Positions 1 through 10,799 of a stretch of DNA of 64,000 nucleotides are shown here, in pieces. Under the pieces are notes generated by a model. The model ran no database searches. It saw only the letters and a program-made list of their open reading frames with translations, and was not told the origin of the DNA. Source of the DNA: Astrocystis sublimbata (Eukaryota > Ascomycota > Sordariomycetes > Xylariales > Xylariaceae); contig JAJNNY010000006.1 of NCBI GenBank assembly GCA_022453515.1, positions 496,001-560,000 of the forward strand, written 5' to 3'. The position numbers were made by a program, and so were the translations under genes. How positions within the stretch are numbered: position 1 is the stretch's first letter; each line of letters opens with the position of its first letter.

Positions 1-2375
1 AGATATTACGTCTTCGATTCGATTTGTGACTTGCAGTTGCGCTTAAGGATACCACACTGTGTTCGTCACTCCAGATGAAAAGGCGCACTGGCTCAGAGGG
101 GTTGTGTGTCTAGATAGAGAATAGGTCAATTAGCTACTTTTCTCTAATTGATTTGAGTGGGTAGAAATGCTGTCAATTTGTGTCTATAAAACAGTGCAAG
201 CTGCGCGAGGAGCGTCCAGAGGGAAAAGAGGCCTCAGTGGCCCATTCACCAATCTCATAGCACGAAAAAGGCAGTTGGTGGTTCATTGAGTTCGGGGGAG
301 TATCCTGACCTGGTACTGAGCAAATTTTGGCGACTGCTCCATACTAGCCATCGTCACAATATGGCAGCCAGCAGGCAACCCACTTGGAGCCAGAGGCTTA
401 AAGCGTTGTGTCAACTTGTCACTACAGTGAAATTGCCCCAATAGACAGCATGGGATTTCGAGTGAGGAAAGGGCCAATACATTCTACATATTCGAGGAGA
501 GATCTGGAATACTGACCAATTCCAGAGCTTTCAGTCCTGTTCGTATAGGGCTTCAACAACGATAATTTTATCGCCCAGTCACCGAAAGGTTAATCAAGAC
601 TGGCTTGAGATATTTGGGAACTATCACGGCTAAGCTACGCTATATTCGGGTCGATCATCGGCAATGGCGTTGCTTCATCCCGTAGGTACTAGGGATGCCG
701 GATCGTATGCGCTAGCTTACCTAGCCTTGCTCGCTTCGGTTTCTAAAGTACCTAGTCATCGGGTTTGTCCCGCGGAACTAGTCCGGAGATCTGTTGCGCT
801 ATCATCGAGACATTCATCAAAATGCGAGCAAGTGAAACCCATGATGGGTATGGCGGTTCTCCTTAGCGTGATAGTCCAGGGGTAAGATGGACTTGAAAGA
901 ATAAAGGACGTGATCTACCACGGATTTGAAGAAAGTGCATCGTCTATTGCGAACAAAGCACGAGGGATTTGCTCGGCGTCTCGGCGAAACTTCCTAGATT
1001 CCACAGCACGATTTTTTTTTTTTGTAGCTGAGCGGACACCACACTAACACATTCTAGCTGAAGGTCGCACGTTGGCGTAGCATGGGTTTCTTTCTATATG
1101 GACCTACACAAATTCCAATTGAACAAATACTACGGTAGGTCCCGAGTCGCTTACATCGTATACTAAAATCTACTAGCATGGCCTCATGTAGCCATATGCA
1201 AGGTACCTTATTCCCTGAACAGCACCTTGGCACCATGGTAGTTGTGGTAGCGTAGGCTCTGTGACCGCATCTTGTATGTCTGACCGCTGACGTATCCATC
1301 CAACCCTCACCTCCTCGCCATACGTGTCTGACTAATGTCCAATGAGCGAGCACTCACACGAAAAAGTATCACCCTGAACGGATGTAGATAGCGATCTTCT
1401 CTTCGCGTCGCTCACACATACCTTACACAGACGAGATGGACAACTCAGTTGCAATCGAACACCTCGACACCCAAGCGGGCCAAGCACGCCGGTACGTGAA
1501 AATATTTTCGTACTGGAGTTCAATGGGAGTTGCTGCCCCTCGAGGCCTCCTTTGTGGCGACATGCGAGAATTCCAAGCTCAATATAGACCAGAGCATCGA
1601 TTCATTGGACATTGGACATCTCACCAGGTTGTCATTTACAGCCGGTTATAGTGTAGTATCTGCTGCGACAGCTACATTAGGTGGCATAACCGATGCAGCT
1701 AGGACTGATACGGCCGAAGGTACAAGAACAGGGGCGGTGATTCTTGTTCTGTTATGTACGATAGAGCCATATCGTATGTATGTGGGGGAATGGTCTTGAG
1801 CGGCACAGCATTTTATTTCTCCTGTGGCTTTGTGAAAGGATAACACGTGACAATACGGTACGAGAGAAGATCTCAAAATAAAACCCTGCGACGAATGGCA
1901 GGAGAGGAATGGGCTGGGCGGGCTGTTTGGTCTGCGGCAGGGTTGCGTTGAATTGGGGCCCCCGTCTTGCTCCATAGAACCGGGCTGAGCTAATAATACT
2001 ACCATACGGCATGTATAGTGAATAATGATCCCAATACTACCCATCATGGGCATATCTCGCTGGTCGCCGCTTGCAGGTGGGCAGGTTGTATGTTTCCCTC
2101 CCTTTCCGCCTTCTTTTCAGACAACAAGGCGATCTTTCTTGAATCCCGGGTGGCTGCATGGCGATCGCGCTTCTTCGAGACAATTAGGGTGGCATCGGTC
2201 TGTCTTGTCTCACGTCTGCGAGTGACTTGCCCATCAACTCTGTGAACCATAAACATGTTCCCCGCGCCCAAGACCGGGCCTCGAGTGGTGGATCTCCATT
2301 AAGACCAGCTACGGTTCCTGATTCTCAGCTCATGCCCGATGCATAGCTACTGCTTGGTAGCTACCGGCGACAATC
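1..2375. other. Gene-poor left flank
   Basis: I see no supportable gene here. The open frames are all under about 140 codons, overlap on both strands, lack recognisable domains, and several start only at non-ATG codons. A T-homopolymer lies near 1012-1023. The last few hundred bases probably hold the promoter and 5' UTR of the DUF7703 gene that follows. Confidence 0.5.
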
Positions 2376-3424
2376 ATGAATTCAATCAAAGATGACCTTC
2401 CCATGGCCATGGCCATGGCCGCTTTCGCTGGTATATCGTGGTATATCGGCGCCGAGCTCAACATTTCGCTCTTCGTCTTCTTCAAGCGACGCCGTGGGCT
2501 CTACTTCTGGTCATGTGCCCTCGGAAGCTGGGGCGTCATATTGCAGTCGCTCTTCATAATACTCGCTGATTTTGGCGTGTGGACCGACCTGAAGGGCTCG
2601 ATCACATTCATCTACCTCTCGTGGGCGTTGATGGTCATTCCTCAATCATGGGTTCTGTACTCACGACTATTCCTTCTCATGCAACATGACAGCATGTTGA
2701 GATGGGTGCGAGCGGCGTTACTATTCACCACTATCGTGTTCGGCATCACTACCATTCCTCTGGGAATTCTCTCTGTACGTCTCCGTTTGGCCGAAACTTG
2801 TGCCGAATATGGACATTTACTGATTTTGTACGCTCATAGCAAGCCGCGATGCCGTCCCTCCAACCCGTCAACGCGGTTTGGGACCGTCTCCAAACCACCG
2901 TTTTCTTCGTACAGGAAACTGTGCTCAGCATATTATACATCCTACAGACGCGGAAATACCTGACTGCCATGTCTCCTTTGTTCGACCAGTCGCAGGCATC
3001 TATCGAGTCGTCGTCGACAAGGAATAAGAAGAGCAAGACGAAAACGATGCTTCATCATCTCATATGCATTAACATCCTGATCATCAGTCTCGACATCGCC
3101 CTCCTGGGCGTTCAATACGCCAATCTATTTTATTTGCAAGGAGCATTCAAGCCCGCCATCTACGGCGTGAAGCTGAAGCTCGAATTTGTCATACTAAACC
3201 GCCTCGTTAAGAGTATATCTCGCCAGAATATGAGCACGCTTCACAGCGACATCCGGCGCGGTTCTGGGTCCGAGGCTGGCATCAACGTCACCCGAGGGTG
3301 GAACGTTCAGCAATGGCCAAATTCGGGCACCGAGAGCGAGCGGCAACTGAAAACGCCACCACAGGTGGCACACCAATACAGCATGGAATATCTAGGAGAG
3401 ACACGACCACTGCATGTCGCATAG
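2376..3424 (+). CDS. DUF7703-type seven-span integral membrane protein
   Basis: Two exons, 2376-2774 and 2840-3424, give a 327-aa protein. The 65-nt intron has a GTACGT donor, a ctgat branch-like element and a TAG acceptor, and joins phase 0 (…GILS|QAAM…). About seven hydrophobic spans are visible (roughly residues 10-36, 44-66, 75-98, 110-132, 145-170 and two more near 215-265), then a hydrophilic C-terminal tail of about 70 residues. The order of spans and the motif around WALMVIPQSWVLYSRL fit the fungal DUF7703 membrane family as I know it; its biochemical role is unknown. ATG 2376 is the first in-frame methionine and directly precedes the first span. Location is probably plasma or internal membrane, by inference. 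The family call is from memory of sequence patterns, not a search. Confidence 0.8.
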
Positions 3425-4760
3425 TGACATCCTCTCGGAAGGGTTGGGTGAGTTTCATTACACAAATCATGGGAACGAAGGTATACGTGACGACACAGCG
3501 GGCAAGGAGTACCGGGAGTTTATTGGGCTGGTTTTTTCCACTGTGTCTTTTGATTGGCGCGACGATAGACTCGCACAGTATGCAATGATGGATTATTGAT
3601 GGATTCTACTGGGGACCGGGTCCCGGAACGCGATGGGCGAGATTGGGCTCGAAGCTCACAGTCACAGGTATGGATGGAATTATTTATGCTTTGTTTGTTT
3701 GTCGGCGAATTAGGAACGAAGAATACCCTTTTGGAACTTTGATGTATTTGGAAAACACCTCATAGCGTTGCTCATGAGTCTCACTCCCCTACTTTTTCAC
3801 TTCGGCTCGTCTACATCATGTCTAAGTAAAATGGTGGCGTTGGGCCAGACCCGTTGCCGACCACGCGGGCACACACACACAAACGAGACAAACACACACT
3901 ATCACCTCTGTGCGACTCTTTGAGCATTTTGGGGCACAATTATCGAAATTGTAAACAGCCACTGGATTCCGATCAAAGAGGGTGGCACAGCCAGTCGCCA
4001 GTCTCGCCAGTATATTGCCGCCTGGTACAAGACCCTTGCCCAAGCGAATCGAATGAGGATCAATGTCCGAGCGCCCCGTGGAGAAGAAAGGATCAGTGAT
4101 TCGCCAGCCACTGACACGGAACCCCATCCGCGATGCAGTGATCCGTAAGTGTGAGCAGAATAAGCGGGCTCGGATGCCAGTCGAGCCAGTCAGCCATAAA
4201 CCGCCTCGACTGCCGCTCACCAACAGCGGCTGTGGCGCGGAGGATGCTGTACCTGGCGAGCTGGCACGCCTCGCCTGGACCAAAGTACCATTCCCATGGT
4301 GTGCGTCGTTGCTTTGCATCGTTGGCTGAAGCCTGAAGGTGCCATCATCCATGCATGTCCCGGTCCTATGACCTGTCTCGCCTGTCGAGCGTGTCCTCTT
4401 ATGTCTGTGACCTGTGCCCAGGACGGCCAGGCTGTCCGCCTGCCCAGCTTGCCCGCGCCCAAACGTAGGACCAACGGAATGCATGTATCACATGTATGTA
4501 ACGATATATGTATGGTCAGCAGGAAATGGTTGACTTCAAAATCCCTCCCAAAATCCTAGAGTACCATTGTCATCTTCGGCCAGTCTGAAGCTGCATTCCC
4601 CGGGAAGAGCCTAGCTACATACATACATACACACATACATACATACATACATCTGCAGGGCATTCTCGCATTGGACAGCAAGCAGATTAACAGTAAGCCT
4701 TGCCTGATCGATCGGCTGATTGCTCCATCGCGGGATCTACAGTGCCCTGTCTTAATCAAA
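3425..4760. other. Intergenic region between DUF7703 and cupin genes
   Basis: No supportable gene. A 220-codon minus-strand frame (3822-4484) is rich in Arg, Gly, His and Thr, has no domain or splice context, and looks like chance. A CATA/ACAT microsatellite lies near its right end, just upstream of the cupin gene. Confidence 0.5.
4617..4652. repeat. ACAT/CATA tetranucleotide microsatellite
   Basis: About nine tetranucleotide units of CATA, with one imperfect ACAC step, lie roughly 110-145 bp before the ATG of the secreted cupin gene. This places the repeat in its promoter or 5' UTR, where length changes could occur. Confidence 0.85.
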
Positions 4761-5465
4761 ATGACGCTCCTCCGAACCTCATTGGCAGCCTGCGTCGCCT
4801 TGGCGACTGTCGCCGACCAGACACTGGCGGCGGCGGCGGCGGCGCGGCGGTGCAACAGCAAGGCCCGAGACGAACCCGCCCCCAGCGCGCAGGACGTCGT
4901 CGACAGATTAGGCCTCGTCCCCAACGTCGAAGGGGGCTACTACGTGGAGACCTTCCGCGACGAACGCCTGGTCCCGTCCAGCAACCGCTCCGTCAGCACC
5001 GCCATCTACTACCTCCTCGAGGGCCCCGACGTGCCCTCGGTCTGGCACAGGGTCGACGCCGCTGAGGTCTGGCACTGGTACGGCGGCGCGCCTCTGACGC
5101 TGCAGCTCTCCAGCAACAACGGCACGCCCACGCGCGACCACCTCCTGGGGCCTGACCTGTTCAACGATCAAAGACCCCAGGTCGTGATCCCGGCCAACGA
5201 CTGGCAGCGGGCTATAAGTCGCGGGGCCTGGACGCTTGTCGGAAACACAGGTAGGTCGCAAAGTGTTATTATCAACATCATCTTATCATCATCATCATCA
5301 TTGCTTCTTCGAGTGCTTGCGTTCGCCGGTTACAGACTGTCCGTGCATGAAAGTTTTCGAATGACTGGCTGACCAATTAATCTTTCTTGTGAAGTCGCTC
5401 CCGCGTTTGTCCCAGAGGGCTATGAGCTGGCGCCCGACGGCTGGGAACCTGATGAGGGCGCATAA
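4761..5465 (+). CDS. Secreted DUF985 (Cupin_5) family protein
   Basis: Exons 4761-5250 and 5395-5465 give a 186-aa protein. The 144-nt intron interrupts the last conserved block: the first exon ends …WTLVGNT and the second continues VAPAFVPEGYELA, the usual DUF985 ending. Residues 1 to about 24 are a hydrophobic leader ending in an alanine run, a probable signal peptide. The cupin domain spans about residues 42-185, with HPxExG-like ligand candidates H96, E102 and H105 in VWHRVDAAEVWHWYGG, and the family's EGGYYVETFRD block near 57-67. DUF985 proteins form a small beta-barrel of uncertain function; most that I know of have no leader, so the export signal is notable. An upstream in-frame stretch exists, but ATG 4761 begins the leader and is the best start. 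Confidence 0.82.
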
Positions 5466-7191
5466 ACACGGATCGCCTCAGTGGAATGGCAATAGACCGG
5501 GCCAATACTACGTTGCGAAGAGAGTTGCATGAACATGCAGGGCGAGAGGGTGGTAGCATACATAGTCCTATTGATAGCCAGTCCCATGTCCTGAACAAGG
5601 AGACCAAAAGCCTATTGGCTCCCTTTGCCCCATTGCTGTCTTCATCTCAAAGAGGGGCATTGCTTATTCTCATTTAAAGTTGCTCAGCTGAGATGGGTGT
5701 TGAAGTAGCTATATAACGCTACCTTATTAAGGGGTCTGTTCCCCAACTTCGAGAAATGATTGTGTCTATACATAGATCGCCAATTTTTCGTCTACTGCTT
5801 CAGCTATGTGTGGTGTCTGGACCACCCATTGTCCTAGTTTAAGTAACAGTCTCGACAGTGGCAAGCTCTCTGCGCAGCATGTGTACTGATACAACCTTCT
5901 GATAATATTCTCCCATTGCAGTGTTATCAACCCAGCGATGCATGATCTATTCCTTAATATCTACCAATACGCTGCAAAGTGGCAGTCTATCATACTGGCG
6001 ACCAACATCGAATTAGCTATCTTGATGACATTGCACGCTACGGGTATCGTTGAGCAAAGCTACAGTTATGCTGCCGCTGAACAATATTGCATCTACACCG
6101 GTCGTTTCGAAACAGCACTCCAGCTCTATGCCACGACACTACCAACAACTGATTAGGATGTTGGGAAGCCGGAGTGATCCCCTGCAGTTACTAACATGTA
6201 CGCAGCCGTGACACCGTTATTTCTAAGCTGACGATTAATGGTCTGGTCTTCTCCGCCTGATAGTCATCATAACATCGGTTATTTTTTTTCCTTTCTCTCG
6301 ACTCGCTGTCCGCCGTGAAGGCGCAAATTTGACCTGTCTGAGTGGTACACTATGAGGTTAACCCCGTGAGTGTCTCGTGGTTCAAAAACGAGAGGTGTCT
6401 ACCTAGGTACCGTGGGTACCGAAAGCGCACCACTAGAAGTATCACAGAATACGACAGCCTCCAAAGAAACTGGCTCAAACCCATGTCATTACGCGTTCCG
6501 TAGGTTTGAAAGAAGGCTCTGAAGCTGTAAGCGAAAGGTTGGTACCTCATCATTGTGGGAGGACTGGGATATGCCGATGACAAGACACCCGCGAAGATAG
6601 TATCTGTGTTTCGAGCACATAGTCAACTGAAAGGAAAAACAAGTGTTACTTTATGAATAATCGACGAAACCCAAAGGCGTGGGACACGAATTGACGGTGC
6701 TCATAAGATCTGAAGCAAAAGTCATTGGTTCAATAGACAAACAGATTCGGAAAATATGGTCTACATAGGACCAACTACCAACGCTTCGTTACTTAGGGGA
6801 TCTCACTACGTAAGGATATCACACCAGAAGATCTTGAACAGACATAAAATCGAATAGCCAAACTTGAACCATCGTCATTCATACCAATGCGCAGGCTGGA
6901 TTGTGTCTAGGTATATCGTCTTGTTGTATGCCCGATTGAAACCATCATGAAATAAGGCTTAATGCCATAAGAGTACCTCGGCCTGCACTGATACAATATG
7001 TGAGTCTTTACAGCAATGTATATGTATAGCAACAGTGCTTGGCTGATATGTACTCAGGATATATGGTACATCAAAGAGAACAGAAGGGTATATAAATCCA
7101 CGCATGCCCTAATTCATCCTTTCCCATGTGTTCATTGAAATCATCAATCCGCCCATAATCTTGTGTTAGAAAACGTATATAGAGGTCGTGT
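5466..7191. other. Intergenic region, no convincing gene
   Basis: One 72-codon frame (5938-6156, plus) is preceded by an acceptor-like cccattgcag, but no exon that would join it is recognisable and the peptide matches nothing I know. One copy of the TACCTAGGTA palindrome lies at 6400-6409. The right part is the 3' flank of the membrane protein gene. Confidence 0.45.
6400..6409. repeat. TACCTAGGTA dispersed palindrome (first of eight)
   Basis: Exact 10-bp palindrome. Further exact copies occur at 12358-12367, 31758-31767, 42763-42772, 42791-42800, 46201-46210, 57696-57705 and 57901-57910, all between genes. Partial forms with AGGTAGGTA or GGTACC extensions surround most of them and many other intergenic sites (for example near 23181, 29430, 37120, 51270 and 53590). 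Confidence 0.85.
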
Positions 7192-8321
7192 CTAAACGGG
7201 AGTGTGTGTATCTGTACTGGATTCTATCACGGCAGCTTTCTCAGGTCGATCCGCACCCCATAACTTCTTCTCCCTCCGGAGTCCCCTCCGAATCCATAAG
7301 ACGGTTATGAAGGTCCAAATGATGAAGAACACCAAAGGTTCTCCCCATCCTATCCGCACTCGTTAGCGATGTGACCAGGTGTTAGATGTGTTGGGGAGCA
7401 ATGACTTACCAACGCCGTAGGCAACCTCTTGCTGGGGAATTACCCAGACAGCCGCAAGGGTACCAGCCCCGCTGATGACTGATCCGATGCCCCAGAACCA
7501 ATTTAGCTCCGCGATCATACGCCTGAAGGCTGGACTGGCCTTGTATCTCTCCAACAGCTTTTGGCGAAACTTGCGCGCGCCTCCGCCGTCAACGCCCACC
7601 ACATCCTCAACAGCGGTCAAGACGTAAGGGGGCTGGGGAGCGCCTTTGGGTATCGAGCTAATCTTGCATGCTGTCCTCATGCCAAGTGCGGACATGGTTC
7701 CTGTAACGATGCACAAGGTCCCGGCGGCGATGAAGAAGAGAGGAACGGGGATGGCGAGTGGCCGGACCAGCGGCTCGTGTGGGATGGAAGCTCCGATGAG
7801 AATCCCCGTCATGATCGTATAACATATGGATAGGGTGTGGTGAGTGAAGTCGAATTTCCATCGCGTGCCATCGAGCGGACGGTATTTATCGTTCTTATGA
7901 ATCAGGCGCCACGACCGGTGAGCAAACTCGAGGCCAGATATGAGACCAAAGAATGAGGTGATGATTGCGAAGACTGAGCAGCCGTGCGTTAGTATGACTG
8001 CGACTTCTTCGAATCGTGCGGGCGCTCGCGATAAGCGATATACTTACGAATTCCGTGTCTCAGATTCGTCTTGTACCACAGCGGATAGAACAAGATGATA
8101 GGCAGAGCGCTGCCCTCTAATATCAAAAGGCCCCCCACCAAGAATAGCTTTTTCCAGTGGTCCATCAGGTTGTACTCTAGACGCGGCAAGCCAGGGAGGA
8201 CGCCGTAACGGTCATGCGCCATGGAACGTCTTGCGGTGTGGAGGGCATCGCCGTATTCGGGGGCTCCGGCACAGTCTGCCGTGTTCTCCGAATCATAGCT
8301 GCGGTCGGCCGTGGCGGCCAT
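7192..8321 (-). CDS. Unnamed fungal six-span integral membrane protein
   Basis: Three exons on the minus strand, 8321-8048, 7973-7410 and 7349-7192, encode 331 aa. Both introns (74 and 60 nt) have GTAAGT donors and CAG/TAG acceptors, and the joins are phase 1 and phase 1. Hydrophobic spans lie near residues 58-80, 91-110, 138-156, 165-187, 249-270 and 281-299. The loop between spans 4 and 5 carries the pattern AVEDVVGVDGGG…FRQ…RYKASPAFRRM, followed by an aromatic FWG. I recognise this as a recurrent filamentous-fungal membrane family but know no assigned function or name. The short C-terminal tail is basic, then Thr/Ser-rich. The 5' flank holds a 9-bp minisatellite. Function: not inferred. 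Confidence 0.75.
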
Positions 8322-9617
8322 TTCGCATCGAGTGCCCAGGTGATGAGCAAGCTAGCCGGCTTGACAACGGTGGGTGATGGGAATGAGAAGCGGCCGGTAG
8401 CGCGATTTGTAGCGAGCGAAAGGTCGGACTTTGCTGAAAATCTATCGATGGTGAAGGATTGAGCGAAGTCACACGATGCTGGATTTGTCGAAGACACGAT
8501 TGAGAGGCTCTAGTTTGGCCCGAGTCCACTTAGGAAGTGTTAGAAAGGGACGGGTACGTGATGGTGATGGAGTTGGTCTATCGTTGGTCTGGAAGATGGC
8601 AAGTATGGTCTGGTGTAGAGGTCAAGAGCTTCGGAATGTCAAGCGTAGAAAACGCTAATGTATTCTCTGCCGGATAAACAGCCAAGGTCTCTGACGACAG
8701 CCGAGCAGGGGAATGGTCGAGCGACGGCGGTGGGATTCAAACCCAACTGGACCGTGTTCTTAGCAACGGACCCTGTTGATAGTGTTGGTGGTGGATGGGC
8801 ACGATGGGCACGATGGGCTCGATAGGCTCGGTTGTGTGCGATGACGTGGGGTACAGTAAGAATGTGAGAATTGATGGGGGGCTTGGCAACCAGTTTCTGA
8901 CTGAGAAGAGCCCTGCTAACCTGTCTCGCCTGTAAATTGGAATGTTTTCTACCAGTCGAATGCCGGGAATAGTGCATGAAGTGCACTGTGTTCTTTGATT
9001 CCTGTAGGCACTTCTCAGCGAAAGGTCCTACCTACATAGGGCCTAGGTAGACCGCACCACCCCTCGCCCGTTACGGTACCTGTCAGGGCACCTGATAGTA
9101 CCTTAAATCACAGCGCTGTCCTGTCGCAATGACGTTGGCTCCGACGGCTAAACCCTGCAGGTGGGTCGTCTAGGGAGACGGGATGATGTCATCGTTGAAC
9201 GCTGACTGGGGAGCCCGATCGAAATCCCCAGCACAGATTTACTACGGAGATAATATTGGAACCTTGAAGTCTACCATAGTATGTACCTACACGCGTGCGC
9301 ACAGCCACCGCGCCTGGCAGGACCCTCAGGGGTCTGATTTCCGAACCACGCACTCGCGTGTACCGATCCTGATGCCTGGGCTCGATACCTGTTCCAATCC
9401 CCGAGATTGGCGACGGTCATATTACGAAGTGTCTATTATATTATATGCTGGTGTGGCGGAAAACGCCAAGTTCTATAATTGAGGGGTATCATGATTGTTG
9501 AACAATAAGCAGCAAAACCCAACATACTGAATCATGCTAGATAAGGAGCATTAGATAGCGACTTCTGATCGACTCACCCCTTTCCGAGCCCGTCCTTCTC
9601 ATTATCGTATTAGTTTA
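8322..9617. other. Intergenic region between two minus-strand genes
   Basis: No supportable gene. It contains the 5' flank of the membrane protein gene, a 4 x 9-bp tandem repeat, and the 3' flank of the hydrolase gene. The small frames here are low-complexity shadows. Confidence 0.5.
8794..8829. repeat. 9-bp tandem repeat, four units
   Basis: Units GATGGGCAC, GATGGGCAC, GATGGGCTC and GATAGGCTC stand head to tail, about 470 bp upstream of the membrane protein start codon. The last two units have diverged by one and two bases. Confidence 0.9.
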
Positions 9618-10799
9618 TTAGCTACTCGTTTCCCCCGCGGTGAGTGGAGCATCCGCAGGCGGCGGTACGCGGCGAGGACGGTCAAAAATGTTGTGCGACT
9701 CATGGCCATTGAAGACCTTGAACAGTCGCGAGCAGCATTCTCTGTACATCCTCTCCGACTTCGGAGGCGGTTTGAACGGACTCGGCCCCTTATCCCATCC
9801 GTGGCAGACGCCGCGAATCATGGAGTAAAACATGTGCTTCGAGATGGGCGGCTGCTCCATCCGCCTAGCCAGAGCCTCGCCTTCTCGCAGGAGCATGTCT
9901 AACTCGCAGGTGAAGAAGAACACGTTCTTGGGTAGGCTGTTGATGAGAAGCTCGTCGCTCGCTTTACTCGGAGAGAGGCACGGATCCGCAACGTCGATCT
10001 CGGGTGGAAATAGGTACGATGCATCGAATAGCTTGGTCAGCGAGGCCGAGAGTGTGGCCTTTGGATCGACGGCACCAGCTCGCCTCTCCTCCCTGGTGAG
10101 AGTGTAATCTGTGATAGGATAGAAGGTAGCGAGTGCGACGATTGTATGTTGGGGTGTAGGGAGTGTCTGGCCAAGCAAATGCAGGCGCATGGGCGCTGTG
10201 ATGGCGATATTCCCCCCGGCCGAGAATCCTGACGTTGCCAGTCTATGCGGATCGATCCGCAGCTCCGCCGCATTTTTGATGACATATAGCAACGCGTCGA
10301 CACCATCATCTACGGCGGTGGGAAACGGGTTCTCCGGAGCGAGGCGGTACTCGACCGAGACGAAGACAGCCTTGCTCCTTTCGATCACAACTCGCGCGAA
10401 CCGAGCGTCATCTGTCGCAGACCCTATCATAAACCCCCCGCCGTGGAAGTTGATCACTGCGGGCCATTTCGTGTTTTTGTCGCTTGCTTCGTAGTCTTTG
10501 GGGATGTAGAAGTGCAGCGTGAAGTTGCCCGGCCGACTCGATATCGTGGAGGAAACTGATCTCGTGAAGGCGGTGTTCGGCGGTTGCGGAGACGCCATGA
10601 AGTTGAAACCCATGCCGATGCATTGTAGATGGCGCCACCATTTGGCTGATACACGCAGTGATTCTCGCGAGGGAGGCTCTCCTGTCTTGTCTTGCGCTAT
10701 CTGCAGTCGTCCCTTCGGAGACGACTCGTGTTCTGACCGTGCCGTGGTCGCCGGCTTAGCTGGAGTGACTCCCGAGATGCCACTAACGGCCGCGGCCAT
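9618..10799 (-). CDS. Alpha/beta-hydrolase (HSL-type), candidate ergosteryl-aspartate hydrolase ErdH
   Basis: Single-exon 393-aa protein with ATG at 10799. It has an alpha/beta-hydrolase fold of the hormone-sensitive-lipase type: oxyanion-hole HGGGF at 119-123, nucleophile elbow GFSAGG at 191-196 (Ser193), probable acid Asp301 in CELDMLL and probable base His333 in VCHGWD. The first 60 residues are polar and look disordered, with no signal peptide, so a cytosolic or membrane-peripheral enzyme is likely. The gene is divergent from the AspRS-DUF2156 fusion gene about 2 kb away. Ergosteryl-aspartate turnover in fungi is known to use a synthase (ErdS) and a hydrolase (ErdH). Because this esterase sits beside erdS, I infer it removes Asp from ergosteryl-aspartate; it could instead be an unrelated esterase. 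The hydrolase class is near certain, the substrate is not. Confidence 0.85.
   Translation of the reverse strand: MAAAVSGISGVTPAKPATTARSEHESSPKGRLQIAQDKTGEPPSRESLRVSAKWWRHLQCIGMGFNFMASPQPPNTAFTRSVSSTISSRPGNFTLHFYIPKDYEASDKNTKWPAVINFHGGGFMIGSATDDARFARVVIERSKAVFVSVEYRLAPENPFPTAVDDGVDALLYVIKNAAELRIDPHRLATSGFSAGGNIAITAPMRLHLLGQTLPTPQHTIVALATFYPITDYTLTREERRAGAVDPKATLSASLTKLFDASYLFPPEIDVADPCLSPSKASDELLINSLPKNVFFFTCELDMLLREGEALARRMEQPPISKHMFYSMIRGVCHGWDKGPSPFKPPPKSERMYRECCSRLFKVFNGHESHNIFDRPRRVPPPADAPLTAGETSS

Noticed and set aside
3822..4484. 220-codon minus-strand frame
   Set aside because: Biased composition, no homology, no signal or domain; likely chance in GC-rich DNA.
5938..6156. 72-codon frame after an acceptor-like cccattgcag
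   Set aside because: No upstream exon, no domain and no partner donor in a sensible frame.
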